This document shows positions 34,066 to 46,144 of a stretch of DNA of 64,000 nucleotides, piece by piece. A program made the translations under genes and the position numbers. The notes beneath the pieces were generated by a model, which saw only the letters and a program-made list of their open reading frames with translations, was not told where the DNA came from and made no database searches. The first letter of the stretch is position 1, and every line of letters begins with the position of its first letter. Source of the DNA: Leptasterias polaris (taxonomy: Eukaryota > Echinodermata > Asteroidea > Forcipulatida > Asteriidae). The stretch covers positions 6,980,001 through 7,044,000 of the forward strand of contig JAZGTN010000058.1 in the NCBI GenBank assembly GCA_037783415.1, in the 5' to 3' direction.

Positions 34066-35156
34066 TGAGTCTGTGTGAAGGCCCGACTCCGGTAATTAGT
34101 CATCCCGATCACATTGCATTCTACAGAAACCTTCCGCATTGATCAGGTTTTCCTATTCAATCATTCTGAGGATCTTTGTGGGTTTAAATGGTGCTTTATT
34201 GTCCAAAATAATGTTTACAAGAAATATGTATACCAGAGTAGATCATTGTGAAAGCGGGATGAAACCAAAGTGTTTTGTTAATTTTAAAATGAATATTTAC
34301 AATGGATGAATTTTTTAATTACTTGTACATTGAATTAAATGAATTTTTATAATGAATGAATTGTTAAATTAATTGTATGAATAAAAGTTATTGTTAACTA
34401 AAAACAGACATAATTGGCTTTTCATTTGATTGCATTACGTACTGACAGCAATGAAGGACTAAATCACAGTAAATTACAAAATTACCCCTGTGAAAGTTCC
34501 TATTATGACATTTTTTTAAGAGGAAGTTTCCAACCGACGTTCCCCATGATGAAAAATAAACAGACAACAAATAAACTTCCGTCTAATAAGGTGGTCTTTT
34601 TTAAATGCCCATTTCCGGTTATAACACACATTGAACCCCACCCCCCCCCCCGACCCCGATAGTATTTTAAAAATCGACGCGGACTCCCTGTTTGCCTGCA
34701 TTACGAACGCATTGAGTGTCACAGACAGAGTGTATTGCGCGTGCGCACAACAGATACGTCGCCCGGCACAGAGCGCAGAAATGGAACTTCAGGTCCCACG
34801 AAGTGACCTATCGCGATACGCCGCTCGCTGCGCGTAAGAAAACTGAAAGTTATAATTTCACGAAGTGACGGATAACTTTACCACTTTATATTTACCTTAA
34901 TATTTGATATTTTTGCATTTAAACCATACAGTGTGAATCTATAACTATTAATATACCCGCTGTAGTATTATCAATCCAAAAGAAGTGATATTTCCTTGGG
35001 AAATGACCAATCCAAAAATAGCTTAACTTTAAACCCGTTTTTCTCGAAACGACAAAAAATGAGATAGGTCAGTTCGTGGGACCAGCGACGATTTTATGCA
35101 TAAGTGGGAAGACTGGTCTTTGACAATGAATTACCAAAGGTGTCCAGTGCTTTTAA

Positions 35157-35569
35157 GTGGAAAAATATTCAGGGAAAGTCATCAAGTTTGGCAGTGAACA
35201 TATATGCAGGGAAATGTTGGTGAGGAATGTACAATTCTGGTAATTATTTTCATTGTTTTCAAGTTTGGATGCTGATGTCATTATCCCTTGGAATGTGTAT
35301 GGGAATGGATAATTTTATTTTTAATTATTAAACTTGTTAAAGTAGGTGCGATACTTACTTTGGAATAACTTTTCATTGAGACTGAATAGTTTTGCATCTC
35401 GTTACAGTTATAGTTATGTGTTAACTTTTTTTGTGAACAATTAAAGTGTGAAACAAATTCAAGGTTCTGCATACGTTTTGTAATGTTGATCTGTAAGTTA
35501 CTAATGTATATATATTTGTAAATAATGGTACTCTATATTCTAAACCCGTATTCTATAACTGGTGAAGAA
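35157..35569. other. Unassigned sequence before the 47-bp repeat array
   Basis: AT-rich, no supported gene or structure. Confidence 0.3.
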
Positions 35570-36470
35570 AGTGATTATTAGGAGCGCAAACGGGGATTTC
35601 TAATACCGAATAATAACGTTGTTATTAAGTGTTCAACAATTGGTTTCTTTAACCGGTTGAAAACGTAATTATTAGGTTTGCTTAAGGCTGTTAATAACGG
35701 GTCAAGAACGTGATTATTAGGTGTGCAAAAGGGGGTTTCTGTAAAGGGTTAAAAACGTGATTATTAGGTGTGAAAAATGGGATTCTACAACCAGCTAAGA
35801 ACGTTATTATTAGGTGTGCAAAAAGGGGTTTCTACAACCAGTTAAGAACGTAATTATTTAGGTGTGCAAAAAGGGGTTTCTACAACCAGTTAAGAACGTG
35901 ATTATTAGGTGTGCAAAAAGGGGTTTCTACAACCAGTTAAGAACGTGATTATTAGGTGTGCAAAAAGGGGTTTCTACAACCAGTTAAGAACGTGATTATT
36001 GGTGTGCAAAAAGGGGTTTCTACAACCAGTTAAGAACGTGATTATGAAAGTGAAATTCACGTGGCATTCACGTGCAGGGTATAACGTGATTATTTAGCAA
36101 AAACGCATTAACGCCTCCGAGGAGATTTTCACGTTTTTTAAGAACGTGATTTACTGGGCGTGCACAAAAGGGGTTTCTACAACCAGTTATGAACGTGATT
36201 ATTAGGTATGCAAAAAGGGAGTTCATATGTCGGGATAATGACGTTTTCATTAAATGAAAAACAAGTTATTTTATAATAGAATAAGAACGTGATTATCAGG
36301 TGTCCAAAACACGTTGATAAACAACCGGCAAATAACGTTATTATAATAAGGAAATTTCCAGTGTATTCCATTGAGACCTCCAACGAGATTATCCCGTGCT
36401 TTAAAAAACGTTATCTGTATAGCTGACAATAACGTGACCTTTAAAGTGCGTGGAAAATGAGAAGTTTCCA
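35570..36470 (+). repeat. ~47-bp tandem repeat array and associated repeats
   Basis: About ten units built on GTGCAAAAAGGGGTTTCTAC followed by AACCAGTTAAGAACGTGATTAT. Units are most regular at 35810-36045. The right part contains a ~90-bp block (36044-36133, GTGAAATTCACGTGGCATTC...) that recurs in the same orientation at 39752-39843. Confidence 0.85.
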
Positions 36471-36774
36471 TTCAATCCACTTTCAAAATCTAGTTGCTGA
36501 TGTATCAAACACAACATACAAGTATACAAAGATAATTTTTCGAAATTGTAAAAAGATTAAAAAAAGGAATTTTAAAAAGCCCGCGCGTCGCGATTCTGAA
36601 AATGCAGAGGTCACGATCGGTTGTTGCGCAATGGCTGTGACGTCATAAAGGAGACTGACTAAGTCTGGTACCCATATAACTCAAGCACGCTACGCACGCC
36701 GCCACACATCATGTAATAATGTGCGTGCATTATTCCATTTATTGTCCGCTTATTCTTTCTTCGACGAAGCAAAC

Positions 36775-38225
36775 ATGTCAGACTCTGAAAACTCCGGTGA
36801 CGAATTTTGGGAAGAAATCAGTGTTGATTCTGATGGTTTCAGTGAAGGATCTGAAAGTACGTCAGGGGGATCGGGAGACAGCGATGACGTTGAACCAGAC
36901 GATGAGGATGAGGTGGTTCGTGGGGCTGAACCATATAGGTTCGAGCCACTGGCAAGACCACGCCAACAGCAAGGTGACGCTGCTGGCGATGATGACGCCG
37001 ACGACCCCGATGAAGACCAACGTGATGGGAATGACCAAGCTGCAAACAACGAGCGATTGAACAATACCGACTGGTAATTTTAATTTCTTAATCATTGACA
37101 TAGTACTATAGTTCTCTGATTTTACATAGCCGGTGTAGGCCTTTGCTGATATTTATGACAGCAAAACACGTACCCATGTATTCTCACTCGTCTATCTACA
37201 CAATGCAAAGACAGCTTTGTTTGTGAGTGGTTTTCTGCAACTCAATTCAATTCAATTCACTTTATTTCCAAATCCAAACAAATAAACAAAACACTTGGGT
37301 AGTGAATAAAGAATTATGTTTTACAAGTAACTGTTAGTGTCTAATTTGCCACGATGTCAACCAAATGTAATTGAGTTTTGTACATAACTGTTGAGTTAAA
37401 TTTATTGCCACAGTTCTCTTAAAAATGTCTGACTTAATTGTCTTGCTTTTTGAATTGAAGGTGTTCCTGTGGTAAATGTGTGGTGATGGAGTTCATTCAT
37501 AACTGCATTTGCTGTAAAGAGATTGAAGCCATACAGCAGAAAATCATTCATACTGGAGTCGACACTGAGGGGTTTAGTTGCTTTACAGACCATCCCTGGT
37601 ATGAGGCTACGTGTCTCAACCCCGGAACACTAGAGACGGCGTACTATGCGTACAGACAACAGTATGGGGCTAGAGCTGTTGAAGGTGACCTTCCACGGTA
37701 ATAGTTAATTTTCAATGTTTAAAATATTTTTTTTTTTTGTGTGTAAGATTTTTGAACCAAAATAGAAGCACAGAACCTGGTTATTATATTCAGATAATCT
37801 ATTTTATGAGTACCGGTACATACATGAACATGTATCAGGAGACTTTTCCCACCCCCACAATAAAAGCGACTCTCTTGATAAGCCCATTATTCCTTGTTTG
37901 AGCCCATTTCGTCAATCCCACTTATCCTGGTAACACTGATACTGGTAACACTGATACTGGCTAGTACATTGGTCAATTCAACGTAACAAATGGACAAATG
38001 ATATACAGTTTGTTGATTGTAAAACAAAACGTTATTATTTTTTTATTTCACAGAATGGACAGACATGTGTCTTATCGGCAGGTGATCAGGTGGTGTTATG
38101 GTTACCTTGGAAGACACAACCGAGTGCCCCTCCCAGCATGCATAATGGGAATAACCAGAACTACTTTCCCCGATGAAGGAGGCAACTATGAAGGGTTTAG
38201 ATTTCCTGACCTTGATGACATGTAG
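36775..38225 (+). CDS. P2X7 C-terminal-like zinc-cage (ballast) domain protein B
   Basis: Three exons: 36775-37073, 37461-37697 and 38054-38225, the same architecture and phase-2 junctions as gene A. Exon 1 is acidic and ends DEVVRGAEPYRFEPLARP...NNTDW. Exon 2 reads CSCGKCVVMEFIHNCICCKE, then FTDHPWYEATCLNPGTLETA and YRQQYGARAVEGDLP. Exon 3 reads VSYRQVIRWCYGYLGRHNR, VPLPACIMG and ends EGFRFPDLDDM. The Cys pattern matches the Zn-binding ballast domain of P2X7. No stop or frameshift is visible, about 235 residues. The first donor (GTAATT) is weak. Intron 1 contains a LINE 3' tail (about 37250-37340). Function is unknown; it may be a DNA- or RNA-interacting protein spread by a mobile element. 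Confidence 0.8.
37240..37345 (-). repeat. LINE 3'-end fragment
   Basis: CAATTCAATTCAATTCAC followed by TTTATTTCCAAATCC resembles the 3' tail at 57450-57500, where the same pentamer run borders a LINE remnant on the minus strand. Confidence 0.5.
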
Positions 38226-39930
38226 ATTTACAATAACATAACACATAACTGGATGTCGGCAACACTTTTACATGGTTTAGGAGTAATAATAATGATAGTC
38301 TTTCAAAAATGAGTTTGAACGGTCAAGCGTTTTTGTTAAGTTTACAAAAGAGGCCTTTGCATTTTTGTTTGTGTTTTTTTGTACAAAATATTTTACATTA
38401 AAAGTTATTGACTAAATCTATTTGAGGGAACGCCATGTCAAATTCAATTTTGTGATGCACTCATGGATGAAAGTAGGAAAAATAAAACAGAATTTGTATT
38501 TTACAATAAAAAAAATTGTACAATTATACCGTACATGTATTTGTTAATATTCAAGCGAAATTTGTCATATTACATTATAACTCACCATGATGTCACATTT
38601 GAAAAATACGTCATTACATTTTTATATGAAAATGTAGTGGTAGCCATGGCTAGTTATATTGGTTGATCACAAGTTCAGTCGAATAGTATTCTACTGTGCA
38701 AACCTAGTAACAATAAATGCATGCTGAAATGAATGTATAATGAATATCAAAGGATTATGCTCTGTTGTGTCGTCACCCCCCTCCCCCCCCCCCCTACACA
38801 CACTCACATGTATACTGCAGTAAAAGGGTCCCTCCGACATTGACAAATTGAGAAAATATTAGGAAAAAGGGTGTGAGATGCCATTTCAACTGTTTCAATA
38901 CCCTAAGGCACAGGTTGAATTCATGAACCTTTGTTTCGGAAGCATGTTTTTTTTATCTTTTGATTAAATCACTGTCGGAGGCATCTTTACTGTATTTACC
39001 AGTAACAAACTAAACTGTACATTATAAAGGATTTGTAAACATCTTCCCAGTGAGCAGTGGAACGCAGACACACCAATTTCATGGGCAATATAAAATTACA
39101 AAAACCTTTAATCCCGCCTACAACACACGATTTGGGCATTTTGATAGTATCGGCACTGAACTTTGATACACAAATCTTAGTTTAAGCACTTCACACTCGT
39201 CGCCTAATCCAACAACATCCCAGTTTGGCTCAGCTTGAGCCGCTAGAGGGATTATTCTACCAAGTACCAAGTACAACCAGAGGATAAAATTGTGAAGCTC
39301 GCATCACTATACGGCGAAAACACAGCATGCACACGCGCCGCACGTACGTTGAAGCTCCTACAGTACTTCCGCGTCACGTGACTCGATCTCCTTTATGACG
39401 TTTTGGGGTCACTTGCATATCATTATCATAATGTCCTGCTTTTACGTTATGGGGGCGGAGGGAATCATGCGAGTGCTTGGTTTGTCGTTTTTTTTCCAGT
39501 GCAAATATACAGATAATGGTAAAGTAATATTTTATTTGGAATCAGTAGGGCTTGTTTTATAAAGTATATGTGTTTCCGTCCCTCAAAGTTATCGTTTTCC
39601 ACGCACTTTAAGTGTAAAACAAACTTGAATCAACAACGGATAAAACACGTGAATATAACGCAGGGTAATCGCGATTCAATAACGGGTATTTTACGTTATT
39701 TTCCGGTTTGGAATGCGCGTTTTTTAGGATTGGACTGGTAACGTTATTATGGAAGTGAAATTCACGTGACATTCACGTGCAGGGTATAACGTGAATATTT
39801 AGCAAAAACGCATTAACGCCTCCGAGGAGATTTTCACGTTATTAAAGAACGTGATTCACACCAAACGTTTTCTCGAATTTCACGTGTTTTTCACGTGTTT
39901 TTAACGTTCCTTTGTTTACTGGGCAGATAT

Positions 39931-41220
39931 CAGTAAACTTGTCTGGATGTGTTCTGGTTTTCTAGTTCAATTTTGTTACAAAACATGATAGTTTGGTCAA
40001 AGTCTGACCATTTGGTCCATAATACCTTAATTTAGAAAAAAAAAATATATTTTAGCCGAATAAAAGGTTTAGGGTCAAGGATTTTTTTTGCAGTTTGTGA
40101 ACTTTCCATCGTCATAATGATTTTATTGGGGGAAATTAACTGTTTTACTTTGGAACAAAAAAGTGCATAGCTTCAAACAATTTACTGCTTTAAAATGTTT
40201 TATTTATATTTTTTTTTTGGAGCACATTACACGGAATTACAAGGTAAGAAAAAGAAATGCGGTCGGGCTACCGGACACATTGAAGAATGAATATCTATTA
40301 TTCATTGGTTTTTATTTCAAGTAAGTGTTTAGAAAACCAGGATTGTACTTTGTGTTCTTAAAAACTTTAAAAATATTTCCTCAAAAAAGTCTGAGGAAAG
40401 TGGCCAGGATTCTCCTTAGAATGCACCACAGAGCATCTAGGATCTAAAATTTTCCCCGGGCCCTTGAGCGGGCCCCGGACCCCACGCCGTAGGGGCTTCG
40501 CGCTTGCATTGACGTACCCCCTCACACTTTTCACCACACCCAGCACCAACCTTTATTTTTCAAAGTTGGAGAACACTGACATTAATTAATTGATCACATA
40601 AAAATACCCACATTTACAAAACTTTTTGGGGTCTCCACATTCATGTACCTCCCACAGATCTGCCTGGCGGGCCTGGGCATAGCTATAGGCCTTTGAATAG
40701 GTCCATTGCTAAAATGGTTCCGACCCCTTTTCTAATATTATGCATTATCCTCCCCGTAACTCAGTCCCCGTGTTTACAAATGCATGTATCTACTATTAGT
40801 ATTTACAAATATTTTCAATAAGGGGAATTTTTATACGGGATTATTTTTTTCATCAGACACTTTCACCCCCTCCAACAAGAAAAATCTTAGAATTGCCTTT
40901 TAAGTCAGTATCAAATGCGTCTTGAAAGCAGCTTTTCTCACGTTTTCACACAAAAACAAAGGGATTTGGACTCTCCCTCCCCGGATCTGCTGATCCAAAC
41001 AACCCAATGTTGGAAATTGTTGGAAATTGTTGGTGCCCCCCCACTTTTAAATACCTTCCGGCGGGCCTGGTGTAAGGATAACAAACTCCCAGAATACTGT
41101 GCGGTGAAGCGACATGTTGAGCACCAATGAACGTGATGAACGGTTGCCTGCGTACCAAATGCGCGGGAAACAAATGCTAAACTTTTTCAACACGTCATAA
41201 TAAGTTTTGACGATACAAAG
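39931..41220. other. Unassigned interval upstream of the SAM-domain gene
   Basis: No gene is supported. Low-complexity A/T runs and a short GC-rich patch (40450-40510) are present. The 5' flank or promoter of the SAM-domain gene should be at the right end, but I see no convincing core promoter. Confidence 0.35.
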
Positions 41221-41308
41221 CAAAGATCGTATAGCGCCTTAGGCGCTATACGATCGTATAGCGCCTACGGCGCTATACGATCGGCGCTATACGATCTTTG
41301 ATACAAAG
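41212..41308. mobile_element. 79-bp palindromic insert with 9-bp direct flanks
   Basis: GATACAAAG occurs at 41212-41220 and 41300-41308. Between them AAAGATCGTATAGCGCC (41223) is mirrored by GGCGCTATACGATCTTT (to 41299), and the inside contains two more TATAGCGCC/GGCGCTATA arms. It sits 81 bp upstream of the SAM-domain gene's ATG. Confidence 0.8.
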
Positions 41309-42512
41309 TAACTTCATTGAACCATGGACATGATGGAGGAAGGAAGATTGTTGAACTAGAAGAATTTCTGATTTAAATTGAGCTAAACATGGATGGTTTA
41401 TCTCCGAATGATGTGAGCAAACACTTGATGGAAGAGGGAGTGGATGAAGAAGTAGCCAACATCATTCTCGGTAAGTTAAATCGAAAAACAAGAATATTAA
41501 CAACCACCGAGGCCGAGTGATCATGGTGAAAAGGGGGAATGCTGAATAAAATGAGACCGAGAAGATGTTGCTATTTGTTAGTGTTTTCGTAAAACGCACA
41601 CTCTCTTAATTTTCTTGTGGATAAATTGCTAAACTATCAGTAACGTTATCTGATAATCAAAATTTGGTATTAGCCTACACCCCCTTCACTGACACTGGTT
41701 TGATGTGGGAACTTCATGGAAATACTTTTTTTACATGGGTAATGTACATACATGAATGTACATAGGCCTACATGTACATGTACATGTACATGAATGCATG
41801 ACGTTAAATAAAAAACATCTCCAGGAAATAAAGTTTGTTAACGTTAGGGCCTATACGTTGGCCTATGTAACTTATGCCTAGGCAGGGCTACTATAGATAC
41901 AAACAGTCGTTTGACCAGTTCCGAATCACTTCAACTTTGCAATAACCCACATTATTAAATTAACAGTTGGCCTACTTCTTAATCATGACCAATTTCTGAA
42001 TAAATCATGTGAAGAATAACATCCTACAACCTTATGACTTATGTTGTTCTCTTATCAATTTTTAGAAGCTGGACTAAATGGTTCATCTATTTTGGAGTTG
42101 GAGAGGGATGATTTGAGAGATCTTCTGCCAGGTTCTCAAATGTTTTCCAGACGTAAGGATCTTTGGAGAATAATTGCCAAGTTAAAGGTATGCGCATCCT
42201 TTTTTAGTTAGTTGGAACTTTTTATTTATTTGTTTTATTATTTTTTTTATTAATTTGCCGAGATTAGAATTAACAAGCAACAATCAGTTCTCATAAATTA
42301 TATTTTAATAGTATTAGGGTAGTAGTTAGTTTAGTACAATTTGACCACATCACATTAACCTTTCCTCATCACTAGTATTAAATACTTCCTCAAGTTTCAC
42401 TTTTTAATGATCAAGGTCTTCAAGGACTACAAAAAGATTTCCCCTCTGCCAACACTGGTTTTCTTCTTTGTTTCTCTTTTCTTGTTGATGTGTCGCTGTG
42501 CAATGAGCGCGT

Positions 42513-42915
42513 CTTAAAGGCACTGAACATGTTTGGTAATTATCAAAGACCAGTAATTTGTATTGACACTCGGTGTATCCCAACATTATGCAAAAAATAA
42601 CAAACCTGTGAAAATTTGGGCTGAATCGGTCATCGAAGTTGCAAGAAAATAAAGAAAGAAAAAACACCCTTGTTGTACATGTACAATTTTGTGTGCTTTC
42701 AGATGCTAATAAAAGGCTTCATGCATGAAGTCTTTTATTATTTTAGTGAGAAGTTACCTCTTTCTCAAAAACTATGTTACTTCATTATAGGGAGTGGTTT
42801 CTCACAATGTTTTATACTATCAACAGCTCTCCGTTGCTGGTTACCACTTACCAAGTAAGTTTTTATGCTAATATATATTTTGAGTAATTACCAAACGTGT
42901 TCAGTGCCTTTAAAA
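42513..42915 (-). repeat. ~380-bp interspersed repeat, reverse copy in SAM-gene intron 2
   Basis: It runs from AAAGGCACTGAACATGTTTG to GTGTTCAGTGCCTTTAAA and contains the ATGCTAATAAAAGGCTTC and ACTATCAACAGCTCTCC landmarks in reverse order to copy 1. Confidence 0.85.
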
Positions 42916-43525
42916 AAGATAGGGGGGATGCTTTAATGCCTGACCTGTCCTGCCTTGCATTAAAAAACATTGTCATTTGGTACAATACTTTTTTATGAGG
43001 CTTATTTATAGCTAGACATGCAGATAATTCATAAAAGTAGACTAAATGCAATCTCTTATTTCAGGGAAAAAATGAGTTGGAAAGACCAGAAGCAGAAAAG
43101 AAGAGTGAACAGAAAACACAACAAGCACAACAGATGTCATGTGGAACTTCCTTTGTTTCCGTGTCAAAATTGAACATTCCAATCTACAGTGACACTGATT
43201 TGTTGGCCTGTGCTAGCACAGGTCAAACCCTGGCGGCTGATATCAGAAATCGTCTGATACGAAGTCAAATTTCCATTGTTAGGGCCGAATGTTCATCCCT
43301 TGTGCCTCCTAGGGAACCGAATGCCGAGGAGCTTTGTCAAGTTGCCAAGAAACTGATTACCAAGTATCCTATATTGCGGGATGCCACAGACCTGAACCCA
43401 GAACAACCTTGGGTAAGTATATTCATTTATTTATTTTAAAAAATAAACAAAATGATAAATAGTTTGCTAGTTAAACTCAATCATTTTGTATATAATAGCT
43501 TACAAAAAAACAAACTTTCTAGTAG

Positions 43526-43728
43526 ACCGATCCATTAAGCCCCGCCCATTCACACATGAGTGAACAACAAGTGAGCCTCTACAAAAATTCCATTTGCATG
43601 ATCTGGCTTGCATGCACATGCACATACATAGTACATGTATATGTCAGACATGTATGTGTCAGACTTTTGTCGGACGTTCACAGCTGTGATTGGTCAATAC
43701 ACAACGGGGCAGGGCTTAATGGATCGGT
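43526..43728. mobile_element. ~203-bp inverted-repeat miniature element in SAM-gene intron 3
   Basis: ACCGATCCATTAAGCCCCGC at 43526 is mirrored by GGGCTTAATGGATCGGT ending at 43728. Tail-like sequence at about 43880-43985 (GCGTTATATAAAACACCATTATTATT) may be a separate SINE remnant. Confidence 0.6.
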
Positions 43729-46094
43729 TAATTATTGGTGCTGTAGTTTCTGTTTGACTTTTGTTCAACATAATTCTAACAATTGTACAAGAAATGGGCA
43801 GTATGCATGGTTCAACTATTTAATTTGGTTTTCATTGTGTATATCATGAGCAGTGCACTCGGGGAGATCAGCTGTTTAATGTGAATCAATTTGTTTAGCA
43901 AACGCCATGAGCGCCTACATGGCGGATACCGGCGTTATATAAAACACCATTATTATTATTAGTAGTAGTAGTAGTAGTATGCATGACTAATAATAAACAA
44001 AAATGCTGTAAATAAAATACAGACTGTTGAGCCTTTTCCTTTAGGGTGGCTACACCCCATGCTATACTAGTAAATTTGTACAAAATAAGGAAATCTAGAT
44101 TTGGATGTATACTTGAACGACCAGTACTACTGATCCGGATAAGGATTAAAAGGCAACTTCCAGCAAAGAGGGTTTAACGTACTGCTTTATCAGCCCATGA
44201 TTATAATTATATGATTTGTATTTTTAATTGTTTTTTTGTTAGGGTGCCATCCTCAAGCAAATGCAAAGAAGGTTGTCAAATGTAAAGCCCACCAAGAAGC
44301 CTCAAGGAAGAGTCCCAAACAGGTCCAAAACCCAAAGAATTTTGAGTCCATGCATTCCTCCTGCATCAAACAACAGAGCATTGGAACTTCAAGGATCTTC
44401 ATCAAGCAAGGAACCTGCAATCACAAGCTGTAGCACAGAAGTAATTGAGCTTCAACCGTCTTCAAATCTTCAAGGAGCAACTGCGTCTGGAGGGCCAATG
44501 GAAGGACCTATGGATCTTCAAGGCACAACAGAGCTTCAAGAAACAAACGAGCTTCAAGGAGCCATGAAGCCTCATAGAGCACCATCTAAGAAGGAAAGTT
44601 CAATAGCAAGTAGCACCAAACGACGACTGGAGCTTGAAGGCGTTCCTACTAGCAAGAAATCTTCAACTGCCAAATCCACCAAAGGAGCTTTAACTTCAGG
44701 AATCCTAGCCACAAACACAGGAGACACAGGAGATAGTCTTGAAGGAACTTTCAGCAAAGAAGCATCAAGCCACATTGTGGGTAAGAGGTTTTGCAGGGCT
44801 GTCCGCGATCACATCAGTTCTGTTTACTGCCTCCAGTCCTAGATCTACCTCTCTGTATTTGTTTGCAATCAAAATTAGCATAAGTACAGCACTGTTCAAA
44901 GCAAAGTTCTTGTTGTTTTTCTTTCTTTTTTTCCTTGTGACTCCATGACCGATTGAGCATAAACTTCCCCGTTTTTTTCATGAACATGTAGAATCAAACA
45001 ATGAACACTTCTACAACTATTAAAGTTGTCCACTCCGCCAACGATGTATTGTAATGGCAAGGATACTGAAGCTAGGAACTGCCAATTCCTTTTTTTTTTT
45101 TTTATGTATTTTTGTTTTCCCCTTTTAGCAGGATCCACCAAATCTCAACTTAAGAGACACTATGACCAACTTCAAGAGCAATTCAAGATGAAAACCCCAA
45201 ACGCTGCTGTGCTGACACAGTTGCTAAGACTGGAACTTCCACTAGGGACTTTGTGGAGAATTTGTCAGGGGACATAGCCAGCAGGGTGTCCAAATTTCTT
45301 GAGGCTTACCCATGCTTCAAGTCTGTTCAACATGTGAGTTAAAAAACTGTTACAGTAAGATTTAATGTGTAATACTTTTGGTGATTTAGGCATGTCACAC
45401 TAACACTTTGAATACAAGACTTACGCAGTAAGAGCTTATAATTGATACCTTTTAATTTTCTGATACACAATAAATTTCACGGTAAAATCCTTTGTTCCTT
45501 CTGCAGTGTCTCCTTCACACCTGTTGTTTTCTTCTTGTGTCTGCCCATACAAAAAATTATATGTCTCCGGTATTTGTCCCAATCTTTTTGTGAGCAAGCA
45601 TATAGCTGTTGCTTGTCTGTCATTGTTTCTATATTGGCCCTAAAGACGACCAACAGGATTACAGCATCTGGCCTTTTCACTTTTGAAATTTAAATAATAT
45701 CAAAAAATTTATAGAAAAGTTGTGTCCATGACATATTTGACTTTTTGGACTTGATTTTCTAATTTTTACGATTTACAGTGTCTTTCTGAACTAAGGCGTT
45801 TAGTTGCACCGGATGATCCTGCATTTGTGGATACAGTTCTGTCAAAGATGGAAAAAATGTGGGACCAGCTGGTTTTCTATGGGCTCCATCTCCAGGCTAT
45901 TAAACCTCCAAGTTCCTCTGATACTGGTAAGCTATGTAAAATATTTCACTTATCCTTTTGTTTGTACAAGAGAGCATTTCAAAATTCAGGACAGCCAGAA
46001 TGTTTTGATTAGATGAGCAACTCACAGTTGGAATTGTGATTTTTTTTCAATTTCAGTACTGTTTTGGGGTTTTTCTTACATCGTCAACTAATAA

Positions 46095-46144
46095 GGTCGG
46101 CCATTTATGGGAGTCAAATTGTTGACTCCCATAAATGGCCGACC
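46095..46144. repeat. Perfect 23-bp hairpin in SAM-gene intron 6
   Basis: GGTCGGCCATTTATGGGAGT... (46095-46117) is the exact complement of 46122-46144, with the 4-base loop ATTG. Confidence 0.9.

Larger units (their letters stand above)
28980..35090 (+). mobile_element. 6,111-bp TIR transposon with 4-bp ATTT target duplication
   Basis: The first 31 bases (CGTCGCTGGTCCCACGAACT...) are repeated inverted at 35060-35090. ATTT flanks both sides and the disrupted host repeat proves the insertion site. Subterminal inverted motifs containing CGATAGGTCACTTCGTGGGA occur near 29181 and, complemented, near 34793. The element encodes one multi-exon gene on +, described next. The 4-bp duplication would fit the Sola group of DNA transposons, but I cannot confirm the superfamily from sequence alone. 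Confidence 0.9.
28679..35156 (+). repeat. Complete copy 2 of the ~380-bp repeat, split by a 6.1-kb transposon
   Basis: The left part, 28679-28979, ends at TTTGTTATTT. The right part begins ATTTTATGCAT at 35091 and finishes at GTGTCCAGTGCTTTTAA. In copy 1 the same position reads TTTGTTATTTTATGCAT, so the interruption duplicates ATTT. Confidence 0.85.
35570..39930. mobile_element. Repeat-flanked element carrying zinc-cage gene B
   Basis: The zinc-cage gene is bracketed by related repeats: the ~90-bp direct block named above; inverted AAAGTGCGTGGAAAA (about 36440) and TTTTCCACGCACTTT (about 39596); and inverted GACGTCATAAAGGAGA (36637) and TCTCCTTTATGACGTT (39390). The right border probably lies at GTTTACTGGGCAG near 39915-39927. 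The left border is not resolved. A non-autonomous mobile element is the simplest reading. Confidence 0.5.

Noticed and set aside
36719..37060. 113-codon plus-strand frame and 104-codon minus-strand frame over zinc-cage exon 1
   Set aside because: Shadows of the acidic exon, which is confirmed by its in-phase exons 2 and 3.
44261..44433. Second frame over SAM-gene exon 4
   Set aside because: Splice phases from exon 3 and to exon 5 support the other frame.
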